Assembly (NCBI GenBank): GCA_020633465.1
Contig: JACKDN010000038.1
Span: forward strand, 10,776-74,775
DNA length: 64,000 nucleotides
Reading direction: 5' to 3'
Source of the DNA: Myxococcales bacterium
GTDB taxonomy: Bacteria; Myxococcota_A; Bradymonadia; UBA7976; UBA1532
Position 1 is the stretch's first letter; every line of letters begins with the position of its first letter. The translations under genes and the position numbers were made by a program. The notes beneath the pieces are model-generated. The model had not been told where the DNA came from. It worked only from the letters and a program-made list of their open reading frames with translations, and made no database searches. Positions 16,185-25,927 of the stretch are shown here, piece by piece.

Positions 16185-18641
16185 TCAGTCGACCGCGCGG
16201 CTGAACGCGTCGACGAAGCGGTCGAAGTCGGGCAGATCGCCGGGCCCACCCAGGCCCACCAGCGCGTCGAAGGTGGCGCCGGCGCGCAGGCGGAAGGCCT
16301 CGAAGCGGGCGCGGCCGCCCGCGGCGAGATCGGCGATGCCCTCGCCGGGGAAGGGCAGGACCACCTCGTCGGCGTCCGGCCCCAGGTACACCAGCCAGCG
16401 GCCGCCGGCGCCCTCGATGACCGCGCGGTACAGCTCGGCGCCCTCGGCGTCGCCCACGCGCAGGGTGCGCAGCTGGACGTCCCACTCGAAGCCGGCGGGC
16501 GTCGGCAGGAAGCCACCCGCGAAGGCGGCGTCGGCGGGCACGCTGTCGCCGAAGCGGGCGAAGAGCACCGAGAGATCGTCGGGCAGGCTGAAGCCGCCGC
16601 CGCCGCCGAAGTCGGCGGCCAGGGCCATCAGCGTGCGCTCGCCGCCCTGCAGGCCGCCGTAGGGCGGGGCCATGCGCATCGGGATGGTCGACGCCGCGTC
16701 GGCGGCCGACAGGCCGAGGGGCACGAAGCCCACCTCGTCGACCTCGACGCCAGCGAACACGATGGCGATCTGACCGTCGGCCAGCGCCGGCACCTCGACC
16801 GCGACGCGCAGGCGCTGGTCCTGGGCGGGGGCGACGTTCAGCACCGGGAAGCGCTCGTAGTCGGGCACGCGCTCGGCGGTGTCGCCGTCGTTGTCGACGT
16901 CGGTGTCGTCGACGCGGGTGGGCAGCGCCACCAGGTCGTCGGCCACGCGCAGGCCGTGCTGGAAGCGGTCGAAGAAGGGCAGCAGCGTGGTCAGCACCTG
17001 GCCGGCGTCGAAGCCGCCGCCGCCGCCGCCGACCAGGCCGAGCAGGGCGTTGACGTCGATGCGGCCGGCGAAGCTCCAGGCCAGGCGGAAGCCGGCGCCG
17101 GACAGCGCGCGGTAGTCGTCCTTCAGGTTCACCCGGCCGATGATCGGCAGCTCGGCCGACAGCACCAGGCCGCCGGGCAGGGGCAGGTCGAAGCTGACCG
17201 GGCCGGCGTTGACCGGCACGTTGAACAGCTGGCCCAGCAGCACCCCGAAGTTCACGTGCGTCAGGCCGCCGCTGATCGAGGCGCCGGCGAGGCCCAGGTC
17301 GACGCCGCCCTCGGTGGTGACGCGGGCGAAGTCGACCTCGCCGGTGAAGCCGGCCACCAGCGCGTCGTCGCTGCGCGGCGGCAGCGCGACGTGCAGGTCG
17401 TCGCCCGCCACGCCCACCAGGGTGACGTAGTCGTGATCGGCGGCGAACACGCTGAGCACGTCGGCGGCCGCGTCGAAGGTGGCGATGCCCTCGGCGTCGG
17501 TGGTCGCCTCGGCGGCATCGGCGCGCACCGCGGCGCCCTCGAGGGGCGCGCCGGTGGCGGCGTCGGTCACCCGCACGCGGACGCCCTGCTCGGGCGGCGC
17601 CGAGTCGACGACGCGCAGGCCCACCGGCTCGCTCCAGATGACCTCGCCGTCGACCTCGAAGCCGGCGCGCACGCTGGCCTCGCCGAGCTGGGGCCCGGCG
17701 GTGAGGGTCGCGCCCTCGAACCCGCCCCCGGCCTCGGGCTCGACCGCCCAGACGAAGCCCCGCGTGGCGACGATGTCGCCGCGCAGGTCGAGCGCGACCG
17801 CCCGGTAGATCACCTGCTGGCCCACGACCACCGTGCGCGGGCGGGTGAGCACGATCACCTCGGCGACGTCGGGCATCGCCGGCTCGACGCAGGCGCCGCC
17901 GTCGCACACGAAGCCGGCGTCGCAGTCGGCGTCGCCGCGGCACACGAAGGGCACGCACACGCCGCCCACGCAGTCCTCGGCGTCGCCGCAGTCGTCGCGC
18001 GCCTCGCACGCGGGTCGCTCGCGGCACAGACCGTCCTGGCAGATCTCACCGGCCGCGCAGTTGCGGTCGCCGGCGCAGGGGGGCAGGGGCTCGCAGTTGC
18101 CCTCGACGCAGCGGAAGTCCTCTGCGCAGGCGGCGTCGTCGTCGCAGGGCATCGCCTCGACGCAGCTGCCACCACGGCACAGATTGCCCTCGGCGCACTC
18201 GGCGTCCTCGGCGCACTCCGGCGGCACGCAGATGTTGTTCTCGCACACGCCGCCGCGGAAGCAGGTGTTGGGGCCGAGGCAGCGATCGACGCAGGCGCCC
18301 TCGTAGCAGGCCTGCAGCATGCCCCCGCCGCAGTCCCCGTCGCCGGTGCACTCGGGCTGGCTGCACACGCCCTCGTCCAGGCAGGTGGCCCCCGCGGGGC
18401 AGTCGTCGTCGCCCTCGCACGGCGTGGGCGGCGCCGCGTCCGGCTCGGCGCCGGCGTCGATCATCGGGCCGGGGGGCGGCTCGGCGTCGACCGCCGCGTC
18501 GGGCGGCGCGCCGTCGACCAGCGCGTCCGCCGAGCCGGGCGCCGCGTCGGCCTCGCGCTCGTTCGACGGGGTCGAGTCCTCGATGCAGGCGGTCAGGGCC
18601 AACAGCGCCAGGGGCGCCAGGGCGATCAGGCGGAGGCGCAT
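16185..18641 (-). CDS. Large Cys-rich outer-membrane lipoprotein
   Basis: An 818-residue predicted lipoprotein. ATG at 18641 is chosen because GAGGAG lies five bases upstream; a GTG two codons earlier overlaps that site. The signal peptide ends in ALTAC. A linker rich in Asp, Ala and Pro (about 20-75) is followed by seven or eight short Cys-rich repeats (about 78-265) with the pattern C-x(3)-DxDC-x(5)-C-x(3)-C. These resemble the Dickkopf/EGF-like repeats common in myxobacterial lipoproteins. The remaining 550 residues are beta-rich: a carboxypeptidase-regulatory-like segment near VRVTDAATGAPLEGAAVRA and a long Gly/Val-rich region of unknown fold. No catalytic motif was recognised. It precedes an outer-membrane barrel gene in opposite order on the same strand across a repeat-filled gap. 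Confidence 0.85.
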   Translation of the reverse strand: MRLRLIALAPLALLALTACIEDSTPSNEREADAAPGSADALVDGAPPDAAVDAEPPPGPMIDAGAEPDAAPPTPCEGDDDCPAGATCLDEGVCSQPECTGDGDCGGGMLQACYEGACVDRCLGPNTCFRGGVCENNICVPPECAEDAECAEGNLCRGGSCVEAMPCDDDAACAEDFRCVEGNCEPLPPCAGDRNCAAGEICQDGLCRERPACEARDDCGDAEDCVGGVCVPFVCRGDADCDAGFVCDGGACVEPAMPDVAEVIVLTRPRTVVVGQQVIYRAVALDLRGDIVATRGFVWAVEPEAGGGFEGATLTAGPQLGEASVRAGFEVDGEVIWSEPVGLRVVDSAPPEQGVRVRVTDAATGAPLEGAAVRADAAEATTDAEGIATFDAAADVLSVFAADHDYVTLVGVAGDDLHVALPPRSDDALVAGFTGEVDFARVTTEGGVDLGLAGASISGGLTHVNFGVLLGQLFNVPVNAGPVSFDLPLPGGLVLSAELPIIGRVNLKDDYRALSGAGFRLAWSFAGRIDVNALLGLVGGGGGGFDAGQVLTTLLPFFDRFQHGLRVADDLVALPTRVDDTDVDNDGDTAERVPDYERFPVLNVAPAQDQRLRVAVEVPALADGQIAIVFAGVEVDEVGFVPLGLSAADAASTIPMRMAPPYGGLQGGERTLMALAADFGGGGGFSLPDDLSVLFARFGDSVPADAAFAGGFLPTPAGFEWDVQLRTLRVGDAEGAELYRAVIEGAGGRWLVYLGPDADEVVLPFPGEGIADLAAGGRARFEAFRLRAGATFDALVGLGGPGDLPDFDRFVDAFSRAVD

Positions 18642-18734
18642 CCTCACTCCTCGGTCGGTGGTGCCGCCTTATACCGCAGGACCCCCACTCGAGGCAGGCC
18701 CCTCCAACCCACCCCCACCCCCAATCGAGCCCCC

Positions 18735-18990
18735 GTGCCCCTGCCCGTGCCCGTGCCCGTGCCCGAATCAACCGTGCACCAGCCGCCAACCCGCGCGCAC
18801 CCCTCGCCGAAGAGCCCCTTGCCCTTGCCCTTGCCCTTGACCTTGACCTTGACCTTGACCTTCCCCAACCAACCGAGCGCCAGCCGCCAACCCGCGCACC
18901 CCCTCACCCAGAAGCCCCTTGACCTTGACCTTGACCTCGACCTCGACCTTGACCTTCCCCAATCAACCGAGCCCCAGCCACCAACCCGCG
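18735..18990. repeat. Hexanucleotide arrays inside a higher-order repeat of about 95-100 bp
   Basis: The 375-bp gap 18642-19016 contains no gene. It holds GTGCCC hexamers (18735-18764), CTTGCC then CTTGAC hexamers (18816-18862), and CTTGAC/CTCGAC hexamers (18916-18957). Each array is followed by a related spacer containing AATCAACCG or AACCAACCG, then CAGCC(G/A)CCAACCCGCGC, at 18766, 18867 and 18961. The organisation is therefore three units of array plus spacer. Confidence 0.85.
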
Positions 18991-19016
18991 CCCACCCCGC
19001 ACTCGCGAACCCCCCC

Positions 19017-20057
19017 TCACTCCGCCAGCCGCGTCCTCATCCCCACGCCCACCGAGAAGCCCTGAATCGCCGCCGTGTTCCGCCCGAACAACGTCCGGCT
19101 GTACGACAGGTTGATCTCCACCCCCGGCGCCACCCGCACGATCGCCCCCGGCGCGATCCGCACCCGGTCGTGCTCCAACCGCACCTCGCGCAGGTCGAGG
19201 TTGTTCGTCCCGCCGTACTCGACCGCCGGCAGCTCGGGATCCTGGGCCGCCACGCTGATGCCGATCACCTTCCCGTCGGTCACCGCGTACTCGCCGTCGA
19301 CGCCCGCGTAGAGCACCACGTGGCCGCCGACGAGCTGGCCCACCTTCAGGCCGCCGCGGATCTCGTCGCCCGCGCCGCCCAGACGGACGGCGTAGCCGGT
19401 GTCGAGGCGCACGAAGGTGCCCTGGCGGCCGGCCCAGCCGAGCAGGAAGCCGGGCACCACGTCGAACTGCCCGTCGCCCAGCGTGACGTCGTCCTGCACG
19501 TTGTCGGGGGTGACGAAGCGGCCGACGTCGGCCAGGAAGGCCGCGCTGCTGGCCGGCCGCTCGCCGAAGGTGCCGGCGGGCGGCTCGTAGCCGGTGGGCG
19601 ACTTCAGCCCCAGCTCGAAGGCGCCGACCACCGGCCCGCGGAACAGCTGGTAGCGGGCGCTGACCCGCAGATCACCCAACCCGGTGACGCTGCGCGACAG
19701 GTCGATCACGTTCTCCTGGTAGTAGTCGAAGGGCGACGCCGCGTCGGCGGGCGCGGGCAGCAGCACCACGGGATCCGACGTGTAGGCCACCTGCTTCACC
19801 GGCAGGGCGATCTCGAGCTCGAAGCGATCGGTCAGGCCGAAGCGGGCCGCCGCGGTGTAGGTGGCCGCGCGGTAGCGGCCCTCGAGCGGGAAGGCCCGCG
19901 CGCCGCCGTCGTCGAGGTACTCCTCGTCGGCGACCTCGAAGTCGAAGGTGCCGACGAACGCGGCCTCGCCCGCGGGCAAGGTCCAGGGCGAGGCGCTGGC
20001 GCCCCCGGCGACCGACAGCGTCAGCGCGGCGAGGGCGAGGGGCGGCAACGAGCGCAT
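19017..20057 (-). CDS. Predicted outer-membrane beta-barrel protein
   Basis: A 346-residue protein with a clear Sec signal peptide (MRSLPPLALAALTLSVAGGASA, cleavage before SPWTL). Many short amphipathic strands follow with alternating hydrophobic residues, for example YTAAARFGLTDRFELEIALPV, GDLRVSARYQLF, GAFELGLKSPTGY, VRLDTGYAVRL and VEINLSYSRTLFG. It ends in a hydrophobic strand (GFSVGVGMRTRLAE). The pattern resembles DUF3187/phenol-pathway-type barrel proteins, but the family assignment is weak. AGGAG lies five bases before the ATG. The kinase gene upstream on the same strand ends only 23 bp away, so the two may be co-transcribed. No substrate can be proposed. Confidence 0.8.
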   Translation of the reverse strand: MRSLPPLALAALTLSVAGGASASPWTLPAGEAAFVGTFDFEVADEEYLDDGGARAFPLEGRYRAATYTAAARFGLTDRFELEIALPVKQVAYTSDPVVLLPAPADAASPFDYYQENVIDLSRSVTGLGDLRVSARYQLFRGPVVGAFELGLKSPTGYEPPAGTFGERPASSAAFLADVGRFVTPDNVQDDVTLGDGQFDVVPGFLLGWAGRQGTFVRLDTGYAVRLGGAGDEIRGGLKVGQLVGGHVVLYAGVDGEYAVTDGKVIGISVAAQDPELPAVEYGGTNNLDLREVRLEHDRVRIAPGAIVRVAPGVEINLSYSRTLFGRNTAAIQGFSVGVGMRTRLAE

Positions 20058-20080
20058 GGGACTCCTGGCAGCGGGGGCGG

Positions 20081-21852
20081 TCAGAAGGTGAGCGGCGGCG
20101 CCGGGGGCGGCGGGGCCGGGCGCGGGGCCGGGCGGGCGCGCACCTCGTCGGCCCCGGGGCGGGTGGGACGCGCGGCCGGTGGCCGGGGTGTCCGGGCGTC
20201 GTCGATCACGTCGGCGGTGGGCGCCGGCTCGGCCGGCGGCGGCGTCGTGGCGGCCAAAGGTCGGGGCGGGGCGGGCGCCTCGGCCGCGGGCGTCGCGTCC
20301 GCCGGCGCTCGAGCAGCGGAGGGCGCGGGCGCGCTGGGCTCGCGTGTCGCCGCGGCGGGCCGCGCGGCGCTCGGCGGCGTCGGTCGAGCCGCCCAGGCGG
20401 GGCTCGGCCGCGGCGATCGGCCGAGGCGCCTTCGCCGCGGGCGCGGATCGCGCGGTGGGCTGGGCCTGTCGCGGGTCGGCGCCGGGCGTCCGCCCGAGCG
20501 CCCGGTCGGCTGCGGGGGCTGGCCTCGAGGGCGGCCGCCCGGTCGGGCCCGCGGGTGCCCTCGGGGCCGGGCGCCGGCTCCGGGGGCGCGCGGGGGCCTC
20601 GTGGGCGGCGGTCCGGTCGGGCGCACGGTCGACCTCGACGGCGGGCGCGGGGGGCCCGGCCGCGCTGCCCAGCGCGCGGGCGGCGGCCGGCGCGTCGGCG
20701 CGCGTCGGCCGCGACGGGAAGGGGCGCGCCCGCGGCGCCTGGGGACGCCAGGGGGCTCGGGCGCGGGCCAGAAGGCCGCCGCCAGCGCGAGGGCCGCCGC
20801 CACCGCGACGATCGCCCAGCGGGCCCTCGACGGATCGCGCGGCAGCGCCGGCTCGGGTCAGGGTCGACCGAGGCGCCGGGATCCGGCGGCGTGGGTGCGT
20901 CGACGCCCGATCCGGCGCCAATCGCGGTGGGGGGCGCGAGGCGGCGGTCGGCTCGGCGTCCGCGACGCCAGGCGCGGCGGACGGGCGCCGCGGCGCGGCG
21001 CGGCGCCACCGCGCGGCCGGCCAGCGCGTCGTCGAGCAGGCCGGCCAGGATCCGCGCGTCCGCCGGGCGCTCGGCGGGCCGCTTGGCGAGGCACCGCTCG
21101 ACCACCTCGACGATCGCCGCCGGCACGCCGGGCGCCACCTCGCTCAGCGGCGGGTGCTTCTCCGACAGCATGCGCATGCACACCGCCTGCGCGGTGGGCC
21201 CCTCGAAGGGCAGGCGCCCGGCGAGCGCCTCGTACAGCATCACCCCCACCGACCACACGTCGGCCGACGGCGCGCAGCGCGTCGGATCGAGCGCCTGCTC
21301 GGGGCTCATGTAGAAGGGCGTGCCCACGGTCAGGCCGGTCTGCGTCGCCTTGCGCGCGTCGTCGTCGCGGGCGATGCCGAAGTCGATGAGCTTGACCACC
21401 GGGCGCTCGGCGTCGACGACGAACAGGTTGTCGGGCTTGATGTCGCGGTGCACGACGCCGGCCGCGTGGGCCGCCGCCAGCGGCTCGAGCGCCTGCCGCA
21501 CCAGGGCCAGCGCGCGGTCGGTGGCGCCCGGGTGCGCGGCCCACCAGGCGGCGAAGGTCTGCCCCTCGAGCAGCTCCATCGCGAAGAACATCTCGCCGTC
21601 CTCGACGGCCGCGTCGAACACCTGGACCACGTCGGGGTGATCGATGCGCGCGGCCACCCGCACCTCGCGCAGGAAGCGCTCGTGGCTGGGCATGTGCCGG
21701 GCCACGTGCGGGTGCAGCACCTTCAGCGCGACGCGCTGGCCGGTCAGCAGGTGGCGGGCCGCGAAGACGTCGCCCATCGCCCCCGAGCCGAGGGTGGCGT
21801 CGACCTGATAGCGGCGGCCGTAGATGCGCTTGGGCGGCGGTTCGGGCTGCAT
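20081..21852 (-). CDS. Ser/Thr protein kinase with one transmembrane helix, frame broken near 20856
   Basis: The N-terminal kinase domain (about residues 12-275) is complete: GSGAMGDVFAAR, VALKVLHP, HRDIKPDNLFVV, IDFGIARDDD, GTPFYMSPEQAL, DVWSVGVMLYEAL. After PDPGASVDPDP the reading frame stays open but loses sense. Shifting by one base at the G-run 20855-20857 gives EPALPRDPSRARWAIVAVAAALALAAAFWPAPEP, an obvious transmembrane helix, and this frame runs to a stop at 20081. I therefore annotate one gene of about 590 residues with a missing base. The tail after the helix is extremely Pro/Ala/Arg-rich in all frames, so further compensating breaks cannot be excluded. It is divergent from the PLD-fusion gene. 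The start at 21852 has GGGGAG about 12 bases upstream. Confidence 0.8.
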
Positions 21853-21984
21853 GTGTCGGCGTCTCCCCACGCTCCGGCGGGCCTCGGTGGGATTCACCGG
21901 GGGCCGCCGGGGTTCGCGGACTGGTACGAGTACGGCGGCGCCCCGTGTCCGGATCGGTGGCCGCACGGGGTTATCATCGGCGCC

Positions 21985-24541
21985 ATGTTCGATGCATGCC
22001 ATCTCTGGGTCGATCGGGACGCGCCGCTCGAGGCCGCGGTGGACGCCGTGCGGCGCTGGGTGCGCGCGACGGGCGACGTCCGCGTGCTGGCGCGCCTGGA
22101 CGCCGAGGCGGCGCCGGCGGTGATCGACTGGGCGGCCCTCGAGGCCCGGCTCGAGGCCGAGGAGGCCCGCCTGGGCGCGGTGGCCTCGGCGTTGGCGCCG
22201 CGGGCGGCGGTCGTCGAGGTGGTGCTGCACGACGAGGGGCTCTCGGCGGCCCCCCTGGTGGTGGTCGCCTGCGCGGACGTCGAGCGGCGCCGCGCCTGGA
22301 CCGAGCGGGCGCTCGCGGCCGGGGCGGCGGTCGGCTGGCCGGGGGGCGCGCGGGGCGCTGGGCGGGTGCTGCTGCCCTTCGTGGGTGATCCCCGGGGGCG
22401 CTGGCGGCGGCGCTGCAGGCGCGGCGGCTGGCGGCGGAGGCCGCCCTGACGGTGCTGGCGCTGCGGCCGAGCGAGGGCGGCGCGGGCTGGCCGGGCGCCG
22501 ACGCCGTGGCGGCGATGGTGGGGTGGGAGGGCCTGGTGTCGCTCGAGCTGCGCGAGGCGCCCACGCTGGCCCTCGGCGAGGCCGTGGCGGCCGCGGCGAT
22601 CGCGACCGACGCCGATCTGGTGGTCGGCGTGGCGCCGAGCGCCCTGGTCGGGCGGGCGCTGACGCTGCGAGCGGCGGACGCGGTGCTGGCCGCGCACCCC
22701 TGCGACGTGCTGCTGGTGCCGGCGCCCCCCGGGGCCGCGCCCGAGGGCGGCTCGAGGCCTGCGACGCGGTGGTGCGGGCGGGCGTCGCCGAGGCGCGCAT
22801 CGACCGGGTGGACGGGCTGGGCCGCGCGCGGCCGTTCACCGGCGTCGCGACGCGGGTGGTGGGCGGGATCGCGGCCGAGGGCGTGCGGGTCGACGCGGGC
22901 CGCGCGCGGTGGCGCGACGACGGGGCCGCGGCGGTGGCGTGGAGCCTGGGCGACGTGGCCCAGGTGCGCACCCTGTCGGCCCGCCTGGCCGACGAGGGCC
23001 GGCCGATCGGGCTGTTCGACGCGGCCGACGCGGCCGCGCCGGACGACGCGGTGCGGCGCTGGTGGGCGGTGCGCTTGGACGCGGACGCGCCGGCCGCGGG
23101 GCTGCGGGCGAAGCATCCGGCCTGCCCCGTGGTGGACGCCGACACGCTGCTGGGCGACGGGCACCCTGACGATCTGCCCGACGCGGCGCGGGCGGTGCGG
23201 CTGCTGCGGTGCGCGCGCCACCTGCGCGCGGCGGGCCTCGGCGTCGACGCGGTGGCGCCCCCGGCGGCGGCGCTGCGCACGCTCGGCCCGGTGCGCGGGG
23301 GCGACGCGCTGGTCGAGCTGGCCGGGGCGCGCCCGGATCGCGCGCGGCGGGTGGACCTGCTGTTCGAGAACGGGGCCGCGCGGCGGGCGCTGCTGGACGA
23401 CATCGCCGCGGCGCGCCGGACGCTGCACCTGCAGACCTACATCTTCGAGCCCGACGCGCTGGGGGCCGCCGTCGCCGACGCGCTGCGGGCGGCCGGGGCG
23501 CGCGGCGTGCGGGTGCGGGTGCTGGTCGACGCGCTGTACAGCGGGCACGGGGCGCTGGGGCGCACCAACCCGGTGCTCGAGGCGCTGGCGACGGCGACGG
23601 GCGTCGAGGTGCGCGCGGCGCGGCCCGTCTGGGGCGTGCCCGGGCTGCGGGATCTGAAGGCGCGCGATCATCGGAAGCTGGTGGTGGTCGACGGGCGGCG
23701 CGCGCACGTGACCGGGCGCAACGTGGGGGCCGCGTACTACCGGGGCTTCGACGAGGTGGCCCTGGGGCCCGACGACGGGTGGCAGCAGGTGCCGTGGCTC
23801 GACGCCGGCGTGGCGCTCGAGGGGCCGGTGGTGCGGGCGCTGGGGCAGTGCTTCGTGGACGCGTGGCGGGCCGCCGGCGGCGAGGCGCGGGACGCCGGGC
23901 CGGCGGGCGCGGGGGGCGAGATCCCGGTGCGCTTCGTGGTGCACCGCAGCCTCGAGGACGCGAACACGCTGGAGGTGTACCGGCGGCTGTTCGACGAGGC
24001 CGCGCGCGAGATCCTGGTGGTGAACACCTTTCCGCTGCAGTTCGAGCTGCGCGCCGCGCTGCTGCGGGCGCGGGCGCGCGGGGTGACGGTGCGCGTGCTG
24101 GTGGGCAACGTGCGGCCCCTGCGCGGCGACGGTCAGCCCTTCCGGGGCGGGATGATCCGCGATCTGGCCACGGCGGTGATCCACGGGCGCCTGGATCCGC
24201 TGGTGCAGGCGGGCGCCGAGGCGGTCGAGCACCGGGTGGCGGCGCAGCCGGGCTGGGCGGCCGGCGTGGGCGCGGTGCGGCCGCACGTGCACGCCAAGCT
24301 GGTGTGCGTCGACGGCGCGCGGCTGACCGTCGGCAGCGCGAACCTGGACATCACGGCCGGATATTGGGAGAGCGAGGCGCTGGTGTCGATCGAGCACGCG
24401 CCGACCGTGGCGCGCGCCCGCGAGGTGATCGACGGGTGGCTGCGGGGCGGGCTGCGCCACGATCCCGGCGATCCCGGCTGGCAGGCGCGCGCCGCCCGGC
24501 GGGGGTGGATCGCCCAGAACTGGCCCAGCGTGCTGGGCTGA
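21985..24541 (+). CDS. USP-like/phospholipase D (cardiolipin synthase-type) fusion, two frame breaks
   Basis: About 852 residues once two single-base losses are allowed for, at the G-run 22394-22398 and near 22750. The C-terminal 400 residues form a PLD-superfamily enzyme with two HKD motifs: DHRKLVVVDGRRAHVTGRN and HAKLVCVDGARLTVGSANLD. Around these are LHLQTYIFEPDALG and NTFPLQFELRAALLRA, as in cardiolipin synthases. The N-terminal 250 residues, read across the first break, look like a universal-stress-type fold (for example DADLVVGVAPSALVGRALTLR and HPCDVLLVPAPP). A middle domain of unknown type, about residues 260-450, follows. Substrate could be phospholipid or nucleic acid; the HKD pair alone does not decide. 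A 41-bp gap separates it from the phosphatase gene downstream. Confidence 0.8.
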
Positions 24542-24581
24542 CCGCCCCGCCCGGGGGCGGACGACGACGAGGAGGGGGAAC

Positions 24582-25580
24582 GTGAGCTACGACGACGAGC
24601 GCGACGCCGCCGCGCGGGCGGTGACGGTGGCGGCGGCGCTGTGCGCCGAGGTGCAGCGCGGGCTGGCCGACGCGGGGCGGCTGGACAAGGCGGATCGGTC
24701 GCCGGTGACGGTGGCCGACTTCGGGGCGCAGGCGGTGGTCAGCCACCTGCTGGGGGGCGCGACGCCCGGCGTGCCGCTGGTGGCCGAGGAGGCGGCGGAG
24801 GCCCTGCGGCGGCCGGGCGCCGAGGCGCTGCGCGATCAGGTCGCCGAGTTGGTGCAGCGGGCGGTGGGGCTGGGCCCCGAGGCGGCGCTGAAGGCGATCG
24901 ACCGCGGCGCGCACCCCGGCGGGGCCGAGGGGCGCTTCTGGGTGCTCGATCCGATCGACGGCACGAAGGGCTTCCTGCGCGGCGAGCAGTACGCGGTGGC
25001 GCTGGCGCTGGTCGAGGGCGGCGCGCCGGTCGTCGGCGCGCTGGCGTGCCCCAACCTGCCGGTCGATCCGGCGGCCCCCGACGGCGCGCGCGGGGTGCTG
25101 GCGCTGGCCGTGCGCGGCGAGGGCACCCGCCTGTTCGGCCTGCCGCCCGAGGGCGCGGGCGCGCGGGCGGCGCCGCCGAAGGGCCGGCCGCTGGCCGAGA
25201 CGGTGTTCTGCGAGTCGGTCGAGGGCGGCCACAGCGATCAGTCGGCGACGGCGCGCATCGCCGCGCGGCTGGGCATCACCGCGCCGCCCCTGCGCATGGA
25301 CAGCCAGTGCAAGTACGCGGCGGTCGCGCGGGGCGACGCGCAGGTGTACCTGCGGCTGCCGACGCGGGCCGACTACGAGGAGAAGATCTGGGATCACGCG
25401 GCCGGGTGGCTGGTGGTGACCGAGGCGGGCGGCACGGTGACCGACGTGCGCGGGCGGCCGCTCGACTTCTCGTTGGGGCGCACGCTGCGGGCCAACGAGG
25501 GGGTGGCCGCGACGACGGGCGACCACCACGCCGCGGTGCTGGGCGCGGTGCGCGAGGTGCTGGGGGCGAAGGGCGGGTGA
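24582..25580 (+). CDS. Inositol monophosphatase family, HAL2-type 3'(2'),5'-bisphosphate nucleotidase
   Basis: A 332-residue enzyme of the metal-dependent IMPase superfamily. Motifs are SPVTVADFGAQAVV near the start, VAEEA (metal-binding glutamates), WVLDPIDGTKGFLRGEQYAVALALVEGG (metal-binding DxxDGT plus the HAL2-specific KGFLRG extension) and WDHAAGWLVVTEAGG. HAL2/CysQ enzymes hydrolyse 3'-phosphoadenosine 5'-phosphate, a by-product of sulfate assimilation. The start is a GTG at 24582 with GGAGGGGG in front. It converges with the small lipoprotein gene of the trp operon 53 bp away. Other IMPase activities are possible, but the KGFLRG context favours HAL2. Confidence 0.88.
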   Translation: MSYDDERDAAARAVTVAAALCAEVQRGLADAGRLDKADRSPVTVADFGAQAVVSHLLGGATPGVPLVAEEAAEALRRPGAEALRDQVAELVQRAVGLGPEAALKAIDRGAHPGGAEGRFWVLDPIDGTKGFLRGEQYAVALALVEGGAPVVGALACPNLPVDPAAPDGARGVLALAVRGEGTRLFGLPPEGAGARAAPPKGRPLAETVFCESVEGGHSDQSATARIAARLGITAPPLRMDSQCKYAAVARGDAQVYLRLPTRADYEEKIWDHAAGWLVVTEAGGTVTDVRGRPLDFSLGRTLRANEGVAATTGDHHAAVLGAVREVLGAKGG

Positions 25581-25633
25581 GGGCGCGGCGAGGGGCGGGT
25601 CAGCGCGCCGCGGAGGCCGCGTGAGCGCGCCCG

Positions 25634-25927
25634 CTACTCGGCGCAGTAGGCGCTGTCGACGCCGAAGCGGCTGTTGACGCAGCGGCCCTCGCGGCAGACG
25701 CCGCGCGCGCTGCTGCCGTCGGGCGCCCGGATGTCACAGCAGAGGCCCATGCCCACGCCGGCCAGATCGCACATCGGCCGCGTATCGGCGTCGGCCCGCA
25801 GGTCGGCGTCGGGGGTGGCGTCCGCGGCGGCGGCGTCGGTCGCCCCGTCGGGCGGGGCCCCGTCGTCGGCGTCCTCGGCGCAGCCGGCGAAGGCGATCAG
25901 GGCGGCCGCGCAGCAGAGCGCCCTCAC
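25634..25927 (-). CDS. Small Cys-rich lipoprotein at the end of the trp operon
   Basis: A 97-residue predicted lipoprotein. The GTG at 25927 overlaps the aroF stop (GTGA). The signal peptide MRALCCAAALIAFAGC ends in the lipobox AFAGC. A linker rich in Asp and Ala (DADDGAPPDGATDAAAADATPDAD) follows, then a compact C-terminal part with five cysteines (MCDLAGVGMGLCCDIR, GVCREGRCVNSRFG). No family was recognised. Its tight coupling to aroF is surprising for a secreted protein and may simply reflect the end of a compact operon. Confidence 0.75.
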   Translation of the reverse strand: MRALCCAAALIAFAGCAEDADDGAPPDGATDAAAADATPDADLRADADTRPMCDLAGVGMGLCCDIRAPDGSSARGVCREGRCVNSRFGVDSAYCAE

